Assembly (NCBI GenBank): GCA_002189035.1
Contig: NEEC01000410.1
Coordinates: forward strand, 1 to 36,769
From: Utricularia gibba
Taxonomy: Eukaryota > Streptophyta > Magnoliopsida > Lamiales > Lentibulariaceae
Direction of reading: 5' to 3'
DNA: 36,769 bases
Below are positions 12,680-25,428 of this stretch, in pieces. Positions within the stretch are counted from its first letter, which is position 1. Each line of letters starts with the position of its first letter. The notes beneath the pieces are model-generated. The model saw only the letters and a list, made by a program, of their open reading frames with translations. It did not search any database and was not told the DNA's origin. The translations under genes were made by a program, and so were the position numbers.

Positions 12680-13206
12680 TCACCACGGAATGCCACGTGA
12701 GACACTTTTCGTTGTGGCTTGTTTTTAATATGTCCACAGTTATCGGACAAACGTAACTCCAAATTATAATACTTGGAGCTCGAAAGGGCTTCCCAACAGT
12801 GTGCTATGAAGAGCAAGGATCTGCATGTTATGCAAGAGGTGCTTCGCGGGAAGGATGTGCGACGTATTTCATTGCGCATCATCATTCGGGGTGCATCCTA
12901 AAAATCACACGTGCACCGGATTCATTAAAAATAAATATTTACGCATATCCAGATTATAAACAGTGTTGGGATAAGTGATGCCACGAAATTCATGATGTAG
13001 CATGTGACTTTTTTCCAACTTGATCGCATAGTAGATGAAGTCTGACACCATATTTTGGCTGTTGATTGATGCATTTAGTTGCTATGATACTTCTGATTCT
13101 TGATGCACCATTCCCGTATACCATGTCTCTAGTGGCTATTTGATTCTTTTGCCTTGTATGTTGTTCGCATCAATTTCGAGAACATGAAGCACATTATTAA
13201 ATGCAG
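12680..13206. repeat. Satellite monomer M25 (527 bp, slot 5)
   Basis: gaagtc with cagattataaac; gaaaggg, gcaccgg, ggctgttg. gcgggaagg carries the recurrent loss of cc; gacgtagtcattt is cut to gacgtattt. Confidence 0.95.
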
Positions 13207-13736
13207 TCACCACGGAATGCCACGTGAGACACTTTTCGTTGTGGCTTTTTTTAATATGTCACAGTTATCGGACAAACGTAACTCCAAATTATAATACTTG
13301 GAGCTCGAAAAGGGCTTCCCAACAGTGTGCTATGAAGAGCAAGGATCTGCATGTTATGCAAGAGGTGCTTCGCGGACCAGGATGTGCGACGTAGTCATTT
13401 CATTGCGCATCATCATTCGGGGTGCATCCTAAAAATCACACGTGCACGGATTCATTAAAAATAAATATTTACGCATATCCAGATTATAACAGTGTTGGAT
13501 AAGTGATGCCACGAAATTCATGATGTAGCATGTGACTTTTTTCCAACTTGATCGCATAGTAGATGAAGTCTGACACCATATGTTTTGGCTTTTGATTGAT
13601 GCATTTAGTTGCTATGATACTTCTGATTCTTGATGCACCATTCCCGTATACCATGTCTCTAGTGGCTATTTGATTCTTTTGCCTTGTATGTTGTTCGCAT
13701 CAATTTCGAGAACATGAAGCACATTATTAAATGCAA
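13207..13736. repeat. Satellite monomer M26 (530 bp, slot 1)
   Basis: g-less; gaagtc with cagattataac; gaaaaggg, ggcttttg. gtcacag and ttggat are one-base losses. Ends in the gcaatc junction. Confidence 0.95.
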
Positions 13737-14270
13737 TCACCACGGAATGCCACGTGAGACACTTTTCGTTGTGGCTTGTTTTTAATATGTCCACAGTTAT
13801 CGGACAAACGTAACTCCAAATTATAATACTTGGAGCTCGAAAAGGGCTTCCCAACAGTGTGCTATGAAGAGCAAGGATCTGCATGTTATGCAAGAGGTGC
13901 TTCGCGGACCAGGATGTGCGACGTAGTCATTTCATTGCGCATCATCATTCGGGGTGCATCCTAAAAATCACACGTGCACGGATTCATTAAAAATAAATAT
14001 TTACGCATATCCAGAGTGTATAACAGTGTTGGATAAGTGATGCCACGAAATTCATGATGTAGCATGTGACTTTTTTCCAACTTGATCGCATAGTAGATGA
14101 ATTCTGACACCATATGTTTTGGCTGTTGATTGATGCATTTAGTTGCTATGATACTTCTGATTCTTGATGCACCATTCCCGTATACCATGTCTCTAGTGGC
14201 TATTTGATTCTTTTGCCTTGTATGTTGTTCGCATCAATTTCGAGAACATGAAGCACATTATTAAATGCAG
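13737..14270. repeat. Satellite monomer M27 (534 bp, slot 2)
   Basis: The last copy with the full early pair cagagtgtataac plus gaattc. gaaaaggg, ggctgttg; ttggat. Confidence 0.95.
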
Positions 14271-14801
14271 TCACCACGGAATGCCACGTGAGACACTTTT
14301 CGTTGTGGCTTGTTTTTAATATGTCCACAGTTATCGGACAAACGTAACTCCAAATTATAATACTTGGAGCTCGAATAGGGCTTCCCAACAGTGTGCTATG
14401 AAGAGCAAGGATCTGCATGTTATGCGAGAGGTGCTTCGCGGACCAGGATGTGCGACGTAGTCATTTCATTGCGCATCATCATTCGGGGTGCATCCTAAAA
14501 ATCACACGTGCACGGATTCATTAAAAATAAATATTTACGCATATCCAGATTATATAACAGTGTTGGATAAGTGATGCCACGAAATTCATGATGTAGCATG
14601 TGACTTTTTTCCAACTTGATCGCATAGTAGATGAAGTCTGACACCATATGTTTTGGCTTGATTGATGCATTTAGTTGCTATGATACTTCTGATTCTTGAT
14701 GCACCATTCCCGTATACCATGTCTCTAGTGGCTATTTGATTCTTTTGCCTTGTATGTTGTTCGCATCAATTTCGAGAACATGAAGCACATTATTAAATGC
14801 A
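14271..14801. repeat. Satellite monomer M28 (531 bp, slot 3)
   Basis: First gcgagagg copy; major type; gaataggg. ggcttgatt is shortened. Ends in the gcatc junction. Confidence 0.95.
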
Positions 14802-15329
14802 TCACCACGGAATGCCACGTGAGACACTTTCGTTGTGGCTTTTTTTAATATGTCCACAGTTATCGGACAAACGTAACTCCAAATTATAATACTTGGAGCT
14901 CGAAAGGGCTTCCCAACAGTGTGCTATGAAGAGCAAGGATCTGCATGTTATGCAAGAGGTGCTTCGCGGACCAGGATGTGCGACGTAGTCATTTCATTGC
15001 GCATCATCATTCGGGGTGCATCCTAAAAATCACACGTGCACGGATTCATTAAAAATAAATATTTACGCATATCCAGATTATATAAATGTTGGATAAGTGA
15101 TGCCACGAAATTCATGATGTAGCATGTGACTTTTTTCAACTTGATCGCATAGTAGATGAAGTCTGACACCATATGTTTTGGCTTTTGATTGATGCATTTA
15201 GTTGCTATGATACTTCTGATTCTTGATGCACCATTCCCGTATACCATGTCTCTAGTGGCTATTTGATTCTTTTGCCTTGTATGTTGTTCGCATCAATTTC
15301 GAGAACATGAAGCACATTATTAAATGCAG
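14802..15329. repeat. Satellite monomer M29 (528 bp, slot 4)
   Basis: g-less; gaagtc with ttatataaatg (three bases lost); gaaaggg, ggcttttg. acacttttcg reads acactttcg. Confidence 0.95.
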
Positions 15330-15866
15330 TCACCACGGAATGCCACGTGAGACACTTTTCGTTGTGGCTTGTTTTTAATATGTCCACAGTTATCGGACAA
15401 ACGTAACTCCAAATTATAATACTTGGAGCTCGAATAGGGCTTCCCAACAGTGTGCTATGAAGAGCAAGGATCTGCATGTTATGCAAGAGGTGCTTCGCGG
15501 ACCAGGATGTGCGACGTAGTCATTTCATTGCGCATCATCATTCGGGGTGCATCCTAAAAATCACACGTGCACCGGATTCATTAAAAATAAATATTTACGC
15601 ATATCCAGATTATATAACAGTGTTGGGATAAGTGATGCCACGAAATTCATGATGTAGCATGTGACTTTTTTCCAACTTGATCGCATAGTAGATGAAGTCT
15701 GACACCATATGTTTTGGCTTTTGATTGATGCATTTAGTTGCTATGATACTTCTGATTCTTGATGCCACCATTCCCGTATACCATGTCTCTAGTGGCTATT
15801 TGATTCTTTTGCCTTGTATGTTGTTCGCATCAATTTCGAGAACATGAAGCACATTATTAAATGCAG
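15330..15866. repeat. Satellite monomer M30 (537 bp, slot 5), longest copy
   Basis: Essentially undamaged and a good reference. Major type with cttgttttt, gaataggg, gcaccgg and ggcttttg. One extra c (gatgccacc). Confidence 0.95.
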
Positions 15867-16397
15867 TCACCACGGAATGCCACGTGAGACACTTTTCGTT
15901 GTGGCTTTTTTTAATATGTCCACAGTTATCGGACAAACGTAACTCCAAATTATAATACTTGGAGCTCGAATAGGGCTTCCCAACAGTGTGCTATGAAGAG
16001 CAAGGATCTGCATGTTATGCAAGAGGTGCTTCGCGGACCAGGATGTGCGACGTAGTCATTTCATTGCGCATCATCATTCGGGTGCATCCTAAAAATCACA
16101 CGTGCACCGGATTCATTAAAAATAAATATTTACGCATATCCAGATTATAACAGTGTTGGGATAAGTGATGCCACGAAATTCATGATGTAGCATGTGACTT
16201 TTTTCCAACTTGATCGCATAGTAGATGAATTCTGACACCATATGTTTTGGCTTTGATTGATGCATTTAGTTGCTATGATACTTCTGATTCTTGATGCACC
16301 ATTCCCGTATACCATGTCTCTAGTGGCTATTTGATTCTTTTGCCTTGTATGTTGTTCGCATCAATTTCGAGAACATGAAGCACATTATTAAATGCAG
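15867..16397. repeat. Satellite monomer M31 (531 bp, slot 1)
   Basis: gaattc with cagattataac; g-less; gaataggg; gcaccgg. Confidence 0.95.
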
Positions 16398-16927
16398 TCA
16401 CCACGGAATGCCACGTGAGACACTTTTCGTTGTGGCTTTTTTAATATGTCCACAGTTATCGGACAAACGTAACTCCAAATTATAATACTTGAGCTCGAAA
16501 TAGGGCTTCCCAACAGTGTGCTATGAAGAGCAAGGATCTGCATGTTATGCGAGAGGTGCTTCGCGGACCAGGATGTGCGTAGTCATTTCATTGCGCATCA
16601 TCATTCGGGGTGCAGCCTAAAAATCACACGTGCACCGGATTCATTAAAAATAAATATTTACGCATATCCAGATTATATAACAGTGTTGGGATAAGTGATG
16701 CCACGAAATTCATGATGTAGCATGTGACTTTTTTCCAACTTGATCGCATAGTAGATGAAGTCTGACACCATATGTTTTGGCTTTTGATTGATGCATTTAG
16801 TTGCTATGATACTTCTGATTCTTGATGCACCATTCCCGTATACCATGTCTCTAGTGGCTATTTGATTCTTTTGCCTTGTATGTTGTTCGCATCAATTTCG
16901 AGAACATGAAGCACATTATTAAATGCA
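16398..16927. repeat. Satellite monomer M32 (530 bp, slot 2)
   Basis: gcgagagg and gcagcct; g-less; major type; gaaataggg; gcaccgg. gtgcgacgtag is cut to gtgcgtag. Ends in the gcatc junction. Confidence 0.95.
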
Positions 16928-17457
16928 TCACCACGGAATGCCACGTGAGACACTTTTCGTTGTGGCTTGTTTTTAATATGTCCACAGTTATCGGACAAAC
17001 GTAACTCCAAATTATAATACTTGGAGCTCGAAGGGCTTCCCAACTGTGCTATGAAGAGCAAGGATCTGCATGTTATGCGAGAGGTGCTTCGCGGACCAGG
17101 ATGTGCGACATAGTCATTTCATTGCGCATCATCATTCGGGGTGCAGCCTAAAAATCACACGTGCACGGATTCATTAAAAATAAATATTTACGCATATCCA
17201 GATTATATAACAGTGTTGGGATAAGTGATGCCACGAAATTCATGATGTAGCATGTGACTTTTTTCCAACTTGATCGCATAGTAGATGAAGTCTGACACCA
17301 TATGTTTTGGCTTTGATTGATGCATTTAGTTGCTATGATACTTCTGATTCTTGATGCACCATTCCCGTATACCATGTCTCTAGTGGCTATTTGATTCTTT
17401 TGCCTTGTATGTTGTTCGCATCAATTTCGAGAACATGAAGCACATTATTAAATGCAG
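16928..17457. repeat. Satellite monomer M33 (530 bp, slot 3)
   Basis: gcgagagg and gcagcct; major type; gaaggg. Private gcgacatag (g to a) and caactgtgc (three bases lost). Confidence 0.95.
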
Positions 17458-17987
17458 TCACCACGGAATGCCACGTGAGACACTTTTCGTTGTGGCTTTT
17501 TTTAATATGTCCACAGTTATCGGACAAACGTAACTCCAAATTATAATACTTGGAGCTCGAAAGGGCTTCCCAACAGTGTGCTATGAAGAGCAAGGATCTG
17601 CATGTTATGCGAGAGGTGCTTCGCGGACCAGGATGTGCGACGTAGTCATTTCATTGCGCATCATCATTCGGGGTGCATCCTAAAAATCACACGTGCACGG
17701 ATTCATTAAAAATAAATATTTACGCATATCCAGATTATATAACAGTGTTGGGATAAGTGATGCCACGAAATTCATGATGTAGCATGTGACTTTTTTCCAA
17801 CTTGATCGCATAGTAGATGAAGTCTGACACCATATGTTTTGGCTTTTGATTGATGCATTTAGTTGCTATGATACTTCTGATTCTTGATGCACCATTCCCG
17901 TATACCATGTCTCTAGTGGCTATTTGATTCTTTTTTGTATGTTGTTCGCATCAATTTCGAGAACATGAAGCACATTATTAAATGCAG
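17458..17987. repeat. Satellite monomer M34 (530 bp, slot 4)
   Basis: g-less; gcgagagg with gcatcct; major type; gaaaggg; ggcttttg. The tgccttg region is cut to ttttttg. Confidence 0.95.
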
Positions 17988-18523
17988 TCACCACGGAATG
18001 CCACGTGAGACACTTTTCGTTGTGGCTTGTTTTTAATATGTCCACAGTTATCGGACAAACGTAACTCCAAATTATAATACTTGGAGCTCGAAAGGGCTTC
18101 CCAACAGTGTGCTATGAAGAGCAAGGATCTGCATGTTATGCAAGAGGTGCTTCGCGGACCAGGATGTGCGACGTAGTCATTTCATTGCGCATCATCATTC
18201 GGGGTGCATCCTAAAAATCACACGTGCACCGGGATTCATTAAAAATAAATATTTACGCATATCCAGATTATATAACAGTGTTGGGATAAGTGATGCCACG
18301 AAATTCATGATGTAGCATGTGACTTTTTTCCAACTTGATCGCATAGTAGATGAAGTCTGACACCATATGTTTTGGCTTTTGATTGATGCATTTAGTTGCT
18401 ATGATACTTCTGATTCTTGATGCACCATTCCCGTATACCATGTCTCTAGTGGCTATTTGATTCTTTTGCCTTGTATGTTGTTCGCATCAATTTCGAGAAC
18501 ATGAAGCACATTATTAAATGCAG
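17988..18523. repeat. Satellite monomer M35 (536 bp, slot 5)
   Basis: Near full length; major type; gcaagagg, gaaaggg, gcaccggg and ggcttttg. Confidence 0.95.
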
Positions 18524-19052
18524 TCACCACGGAATGCCACGTGAGACACTTTTCGTTGTGGCTTTTTTAATATGTCCACAGTTATCGGACAAACGTAACT
18601 CCAAATTATAATACTTGGAGCTCGAATAGGGCTTCCCAACAGTGTGCTATGAAGAGCAAGGATCTGCATGTTATGCGAGAGGTGCTTCGCGGACCAGGAT
18701 GTGCGACGTAGTCATTTCATTGCGCATCATCATTCGGGGTGCAGCCTAAAAATCACACGTGCACCGGATTCATTAAAAATAATATTTACGCATATCCAGA
18801 TTATAACAGTGTTGGGATAAGTGATGCCACGAAATTCATGATGTAGCATGTGACTTTTTTCCAACTTGATCGCATAGTAGATGAAGTCTGACACCATATG
18901 TTTTGGCTTTGATTGATGCATTTAGTTGCTATGATACTTCTGATTCTTGATGCACCATTCCCGTATACCATGTCTCTAGTGGCTATTTGATTCTTTTCCT
19001 TGTATGTTGTTCGCATCAATTTCGAGAACATGAAGCACATTATTAAATGCAG
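18524..19052. repeat. Satellite monomer M36 (529 bp, slot 1)
   Basis: gcgagagg and gcagcct; g-less; gaataggg; gcaccgg. gaagtc with cagattataac; dyad shortened to aataatattt; ttttccttg. Confidence 0.95.
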
Positions 19053-19585
19053 TCACCACGGAATGCCACGTGAGACACTTTTCGTTGTGGCCCTTTTTTA
19101 ATATGTCCACAGTTATCGGACAAACGTAACTCCAAATTATAATACTTGGAGCTCGAATAGGGCTTCCCAACAGTGTGCTATGAAGAGCAAGGATCTGCAT
19201 GTTATGCGAGAGGTGCTTCGCGGACCAGGATGTGCGACGTAGTCATTTCATTGCGCATCATCATTCGGGTGCATCCTAAAAATCACACGTGCCGGATTCA
19301 TTAAAAATAAATATTTACGCATATCCAGATTATATAACAGTGTTGGGATAAGTGATGCCACGAAATTCATGATGTAGCATGTGACTTTTTTTCCAACTTG
19401 ATCGCATAGTAGATGAAGTCTGACACCATATGTTTTGGCTTTGATTGATGCATTTAGTTGCTATGATACTTCTGATTCTTGATGCACCATTCCCGTATAC
19501 CATGTCTCTAGTGGCTATTTGATTCTTTTGCCTTGTATGTTGTTCGCATCAATTTCGAGAACATGAAGCACATTATTAAATGCAG
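19053..19585. repeat. Satellite monomer M37 (533 bp, slot 2)
   Basis: Unusual ggccctttttt in place of ggcttgttttt. gaataggg, gcgagagg; gtgccgg; major type. One extra t in the T-tract after gtgac. Confidence 0.95.
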
Positions 19586-20116
19586 TCACCACGGAATGCC
19601 ACGTGAGACACTTTTCGTTGTGGCTTGTTTTTAATATGTCCACAGTTATCGGACAAACGTAACTCCAAATTATAATACTTGGAGCTCGAAAGGGCTTCCC
19701 AACAGTGTGCTATGAAGAGCAAGGATCTGCATGTTATGCGAGAGGTGCTTCGCGGACCAGGATGTGCGACGTAGTCATTTCATTGCGCATCATCATTCGG
19801 GGTGCATCCTAAAAATCACACGTGCACGGATTCATTAAAAATAAATATTTACGCATATCCAGATTATATAACAGTGTTGGGATAAGTGATGCCACGAAAT
19901 TCATGATGTAGCATGTGACTTTTTTCCAACTTGATCGCATAGTAGATGAAGTCTGACACCATATGTTTTGGTGTGATTGATGCATTTAGTTGCTATGATA
20001 CTTCTGATTCTTGATGCACCATTCCCGTATACCATGTCTCTAGTGGCTATTTGATTCTTTTGACTTGTATGTTGTTCGCATCAATTTCGAGAACATGAAG
20101 CACATTATTAAATGCA
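19586..20116. repeat. Satellite monomer M38 (531 bp, slot 3)
   Basis: gcgagagg; major type; gaaaggg. Private ggtgtgatt; tgacttg (substitution shared with M66). Ends in the gcatc junction. Confidence 0.95.
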
Positions 20117-20647
20117 TCACCACGGAATGCCACGTGAGACACTTTTCGTTGTGGCTTGTTTTTAATATGTCCACAGTTATCGGACAAACGTAACTCCAAA
20201 TTATAATACTTGGAGCTCGAATAGGGCTTCCCAACAGTGTGCTATGAAGAGCAAGGATCTGCATGTTATGCAAGAGGTGCTTCGCGGACCAGGATGTGCG
20301 ACGTAGTCATTTCATTGCGCATCATCATTCGGGTGCATCCTAAAAATCACACGTGCACGGATTCATTAAAAATAAATATTTACGCATATCCAGATTATAT
20401 AACAGTGTTGGATAAGTGATGCCACGAAATTCATGATGTAGCATGTGACTTTTTTCCAACTTGATCGCATAGTAGATGAAGTCTGACACCATATGTTTTG
20501 GCTTTGATTGATGCATTTAGTTGCTATGATACTTCTGATTCTTGATGCACCATTCCCGTATACCATGTCTCTAGTGGCTATTTGATTCTTTTCCTTGTAT
20601 GTTGTTCGCATCAATTTCGAGAACATGAAGCACATTATTAAATGCAG
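20117..20647. repeat. Satellite monomer M39 (531 bp, slot 4)
   Basis: Slot-4 copy that keeps cttgttttt. gaataggg, gcaagagg; major type; ttggat; ttttccttg. Confidence 0.95.
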
Positions 20648-21180
20648 TCACCACGGAATGCCACGTGAGACACTTTTCGTTGTGGCTTGTTTTTAATATG
20701 TCCACAGTTATCGGACAAACGTAACTCCAAATTATAATACTTGGAGCTCGAAAAGGGCTTCCCAACAGTGTGCTATGAAGAGCAAGGATCTGCATGTTAT
20801 GCAAGAGGTGCTTCGCGGACCAGGATGTGCGACGTAGTCATTTCATTGCGCATCATCATTCGGGTGCATCCTAAAAATCACACGTGCACGGATTCATTAA
20901 AAATAAATATTTACGCATATCCAGATTATATAACAGTGTTGGGATAAGTGATGCCACGAAATTCATATGTAGCATGTGACTTTTTTCCAACTTGATCGCA
21001 TAGTAGATGAAGTCTGACACCATATGTTTTGGCTTTTGATTGATGCATTTAGTTGCTATGATACTTCTGATTCTTGATGCACCATTCCCGTATACCATGT
21101 CTCTAGTGGCTATTTGATTCTTTTGCCTTGTATGTTGTTCGCATCAATTTCGAGAACATGAAGCACATTATTAAATGCAG
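20648..21180. repeat. Satellite monomer M40 (533 bp, slot 5)
   Basis: Major type; gaaaaggg, ggcttttg. attcatgatg is cut to attcatatg, a loss shared with M43. Confidence 0.95.
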
Positions 21181-21710
21181 TCACCACGGAATGCCACGTG
21201 AGACACTTTTCGTTGTGGCTTGTTTTAATATGTCCACAGTTATCGGACAAACGTAACTCCAAATTATAATACTTGGAGCTCGAAAGGGCTTCCCAACAGT
21301 GTGCTATGAAGAGCAAGGATCTGCATGTTATGCAAGAGGTGCTTCGCGGACCAGGATGTGCGACGTAGTCATTTCATTGCGCATCATCATTCGGGGTGCA
21401 TCCTAAAAATCACACGTGCACCGGATTCATTAAAAATAATATTTACGCATATCCAGATTATATACAGTGTTGGGATAAGTGATGCCACGAAATTCATGAT
21501 GTAGCATGTGACTTTTTTCCAACTTGATCGCATAGTAGATGAAGTCTGACACCATATGTTTTGGCTTTTGATTGATGCATTTAGTTGCTATGATACTTCT
21601 GATTCTTGATGCACCATTCCCTATACCATGTCTCTAGGGCTATTTGATTCTTTTGCCTTGTATGTTGTTCGCATCAATTTCGAGAACATGAAGCACATTA
21701 TTAAATGCAG
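21181..21710. repeat. Satellite monomer M41 (530 bp, slot 1)
   Basis: gaagtc with ttatatacag; gaaaggg, gcaccgg, ggcttttg; one t lost in cttgttttt. ttcccgtatacc reads ttccctatacc; ctctagggc as in M16 and M65. Confidence 0.95.
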
Positions 21711-22239
21711 TCACCACGGAATGCCACGTGAGACACTTTTCGTTGTGGCTTTTTTAATATGTCCACAGTTATCGGACAAACGTAACTCCAAATTATAATA
21801 CTTGGAGCTCGAAAGGCTTCCCAACAGTGTGCTATGAAGAGCAAGGATCTGCATGTTATGCAAGAGGTGCTTCGCGGACCAGGATGTGCGACGTAGTCAT
21901 TTCATTGCGCATCATCATTCGGGGTGCATCCTAAAAATCACACGTGCACCGGATTCATTAAAATAAATATTTACGCATATCCAGATGTATAACAGTGTTG
22001 GATAAGTGATGCCACGAAATTCATGATGTAGCATGTGACTTTTTTCCAACTTGATCGCATAGTAGATGAATTCTGACACCATATGTTTTGGCTGTTGATT
22101 GATGCATTTAGTTGCTATGATACTTCTGATTCTTGATGCACCATTCCCGTATACCATGTCTCTAGTGGCTATTTGATTCTTTTGCCTTGTATGTTGTTTC
22201 CATCAATTTCGAGAACATGAAGCACATTATTAAATGCAG
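21711..22239. repeat. Satellite monomer M42 (529 bp, slot 2)
   Basis: gaattc with cagatgtataac; g-less; gaaaggc; gcaccgg; ggctgttg. gttcgcatc reads gtttccatc. Confidence 0.95.
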
Positions 22240-22768
22240 TCACCACGGAATGCCACGTGAGACACTTTTCGTTGTGGCCTTTTTTAATATGTCCACAGTT
22301 ATCGGACAAACGTAACTCCAAATTATAATACTTGGAGCTCGAAAAGGGCTTCCCAACAGTGTGCTATGAAGAGCAAGGATCTGCATGTTATGCGAGAGGT
22401 GCTTCGCGGACCAGGATGTGCGCATAGTCATTTCATTGCGCATCATCATTCGGGTGCATCCTAAAAATCACACGTGCACCGGATTCATTAAAAATAAATA
22501 TTTACGCATATCCAGATATATAACATGTTGGGATAAGTGATGCCACGAAATTCATATGTAGCATGTGACTTTTTTCCAACTTGATCGCATAGTAGATGAA
22601 GTCTGACACCATATGTTTTGGCTGTTGATTGATGCATTTAGTTGCTATGATACTTCTGATTCTTGATGCACCATTCCCGTATACCATGTCTCTAGTGCTA
22701 TTTGATTCTTTTGCCTTGTATGTTGTTCGCATCAATTTCGAGAACATGAAGCACATTATTAAATGCAG
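22240..22768. repeat. Satellite monomer M43 (529 bp, slot 3)
   Basis: Last gcgagagg copy. ggcctttttt; gaaaaggg; gaagtc with cagatatataac; ggctgttg; attcatatg. gtgcgacgtag reads gtgcgcatag. Confidence 0.95.
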
Positions 22769-23300
22769 TCACCACGGAATGCCACGTGAGACACTTTTCG
22801 TTGTGGCTTGTTTTTAATATGTCCACAGTTATCGGACAAACGTAACTCCAAATTATAATACTTGGAGCTCGAAAGGGCTTCCAACAGTGTGCTATGAAGA
22901 GCAAGGATCTGCATGTTATGCAGAGGTGCTTCGCGGACCAGGATGTGCGACGTAGTCATTTCATTGCGCATCATCATTCGGGGTGCATCCTAAAAATCAC
23001 ACGTGCACGGATTCATTAAAAATAAATATTTACGCATATCCAGATTATATAACAGTGTTGGGATAAGTGATGCCACGAAATTCATGATGTAGCATGTGAC
23101 TTTTTTCCAACTTGATCGCATAGTAGATGAAGTCTGACACCATATGTTTTGGCTTTTGATTGATGCATTTAGTTGCTATGATACTTCTGATTCTTGATGC
23201 ACCATTCCCGTATACCATGTCTCTAGTGGCTATTTGATTCTTTTGCCTTGTATGTTGTTCGCATCAATTTCGAGAACATGAAGCACATTATTAAATGCAG
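22769..23300. repeat. Satellite monomer M44 (532 bp, slot 4)
   Basis: Lies between domains 3 and 4 with neither marker. Major type; gaaaggg, ggcttttg; cttccaac; gcaagagg cut to gcagagg, as in M57. Confidence 0.95.
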
Positions 23301-23827
23301 TCACCACGGAATGCCGTGAGACACTTTTCGTTGTGGCTTTTTTTAATATGTCCACAGTTATCGGACAAACGTAACTCCAAATTATAATACTTGGAGCTCG
23401 AAAAGGGCTTCCAACAGTGTGCTATGAAGAGCAAGGATCTGCATGTTATGCGAGGTGCTTCGCGGACCAGGATGTGCGACGTAGTCATTTCATTGCGCAT
23501 CATCATTCGGGGTGCATCCTAAAAATCACACGTGCACGGGATTCATTAAAAATAAATATTTACGCATATCCAGATTATAAACAGTGTTGGGATAAGTGAT
23601 GCCACGAAATTCATGATGTAGCATGTGACTTTTTTCCAACTTGATCGCATAGTAGATGAATTCTGACACCATATGTTTTGGCTTTGATTGATGCATTTAG
23701 TTGCTATGATACTTCTGATTCTTGATGCACCATTCCCGTATACCATGTCTCTAGTGGCTATTTGATTCTTTTGCTTGTATGTTGTTCGCATCAATTTCGA
23801 GAACATGAAGCACATTATTAAATGCAG
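23301..23827. repeat. Satellite monomer M45 (527 bp, slot 5)
   Basis: First tgcttg copy. gccacgtgag is cut to gccgtgag, removing the first CACGTG. g-less; gaaaaggg; cttccaac; gaattc with cagattataaac. Confidence 0.95.
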
Positions 23828-24361
23828 TCACCACGGAATGCCACGTGAGACACTTTTCGTTGTGGCTTTTTTTAATATGTCCACAGTTATCGGACAAACG
23901 TAACTCCAAATTATAATACTTGGAGCTCGAAAAGGGCTTCCCAACAGTGTGCTATGAAGAGCAAGGATCTGCATGTTATGCAAGAGGTGCTTCGCGGACC
24001 AGGATGTGCGACGTAGTCATTTCATTGCGCATCATCATTCGGGGTGCATCCTAAAAATCACACGTGCACGGATTCATTAAAAATAAATATTTACGCATAT
24101 CCAGATTATATAACAGTGTTGGGATAAGTGATGCCACGAAATTCATGATGTAGCATGTGACTTTTTTCCAACTTGATCGCATAGTAGATGAAGTCTGACA
24201 CCATATGTTTTGGCTGTTGATTGATGCATTTAGTTGCTATGATACTTCTGATTCTTGATGCACCATTCCCGTATACCATGTCTCTAGTGGCTATTTGATT
24301 CTTTTGCTTGTATGTTGTTTCGCATCAATTTCGAGAACATGAAGCACATTATTAAATGCAG
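23828..24361. repeat. Satellite monomer M46 (534 bp, slot 1)
   Basis: g-less; major type; gaaaaggg; ggctgttg; tgcttg; extra t in gtttcgc. Confidence 0.95.
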
Positions 24362-24895
24362 TCACCACGGAATGCCACGTGAGACACTTTTCGTTGTGGC
24401 TTTTTTAATATGTCCACAGTTATCGGACAAACGTAACTCCAAATTATAATACTTGGAGCTCGAAAAGGGCTTCCCAACAGTGTGCTATGAAGAGCAAGGA
24501 TCTGCATGTTATGCAAGAGGTGCTTCGCGGACCAGGATGTGCGACGTAGTCATTTCATTGCGCATCATCATTCGGGGTGCATCCTAAAAATCACACGTGC
24601 ACGGGATTCATTAAAAATAAATATTTACGCATATCCAGATTATATAACAGTGTTGGGATAAGTGATGCCACGAAATTCATGATGTAGCATGTGACTTTTT
24701 TCCAACTTGATCGCATAGTAGATGAAGTCTGACACCATATGTTTTGGCTTTTGATTGATGCATTTAGTTGCTATGATACTTCTGATTCTTGATGCACCAT
24801 TCCCGTATACCATGTCTCTAGTGGCTATTTGATTCTTTTGCCTTGTATGTTGTTCGCATCAATTTCGAGAACATGAAGCACATTATTAAATGCAG
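24362..24895. repeat. Satellite monomer M47 (534 bp, slot 2)
   Basis: g-less; major type; gaaaaggg, gcacggg and ggcttttg; keeps tgccttg. Confidence 0.95.
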
Positions 24896-25428
24896 TCACC
24901 ACGGAATGCCACGTGAGACACTTTTCGTTGTGGCTTGTTTTTAATATGTCCACAGTTATCGGACAAACGTAACTCCAAATTATAATACTTGGAGCTCGAA
25001 TAGGGCTTCCCAACAGTGTGCTATGAAGAGCAAGGATCTGCATGTTATGCAAGAGGTGCTTCGCGGACCAGGATGTGCGACGTAGTCATTTCATTGCGCA
25101 TCATCATTCGGGGTGCATCCTAAAAATCACACGTGCACCGGATTCATTAAAAATAAATATTTACGCATATCCAGATTATATAACAGTGTGGGATAAGTGA
25201 TGCCACGAAATTCATGATGTAGCATGTGACTTTTTTCCAACTTGATCGCATAGTAGATGAAGTCTGACACCATATGTTTTGGCTTTGATTGATGCATTTA
25301 GTTGCTATGATACTTCTGATTCTTGATGCACCATTCCCGTATACCATGTCTCTAGTGGCTATTTGATTCTTTTGCTTGTATGTTGTTCGCATCAATTTCG
25401 AGAACATGAAGCACATTATTAAATGCAG
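24896..25428. repeat. Satellite monomer M48 (533 bp, slot 3)
   Basis: Major type; gaataggg, gcaccgg, tgcttg; cagtgttggg cut to cagtgtggg. Confidence 0.95.

Larger units (their letters stand above)
6859..14270. repeat. Array domain 2 (M14-M27): transition zone
   Basis: gaataggg appears for the first time (M14) and again in M24. Copies with cagattatataac plus gaagtc become common and interleave with gaattc copies (M14, 17, 18, 22, 27). The g-less form of cttgttttt recurs every fifth copy here (M14, 19, 24). Confidence 0.6.
14271..22768. repeat. Array domain 3 (M28-M43): gcgagagg/gcagcct domain
   Basis: The substitution gcaagagg to gcgagagg occurs only here, in M28, 32, 33, 34, 36, 37, 38 and 43. 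gcagcct replaces gcatcct only in M32, 33 and 36, all of which also carry gcgagagg. Such confined substitutions suggest local spread of one variant lineage by unequal exchange or conversion. Confidence 0.75.
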
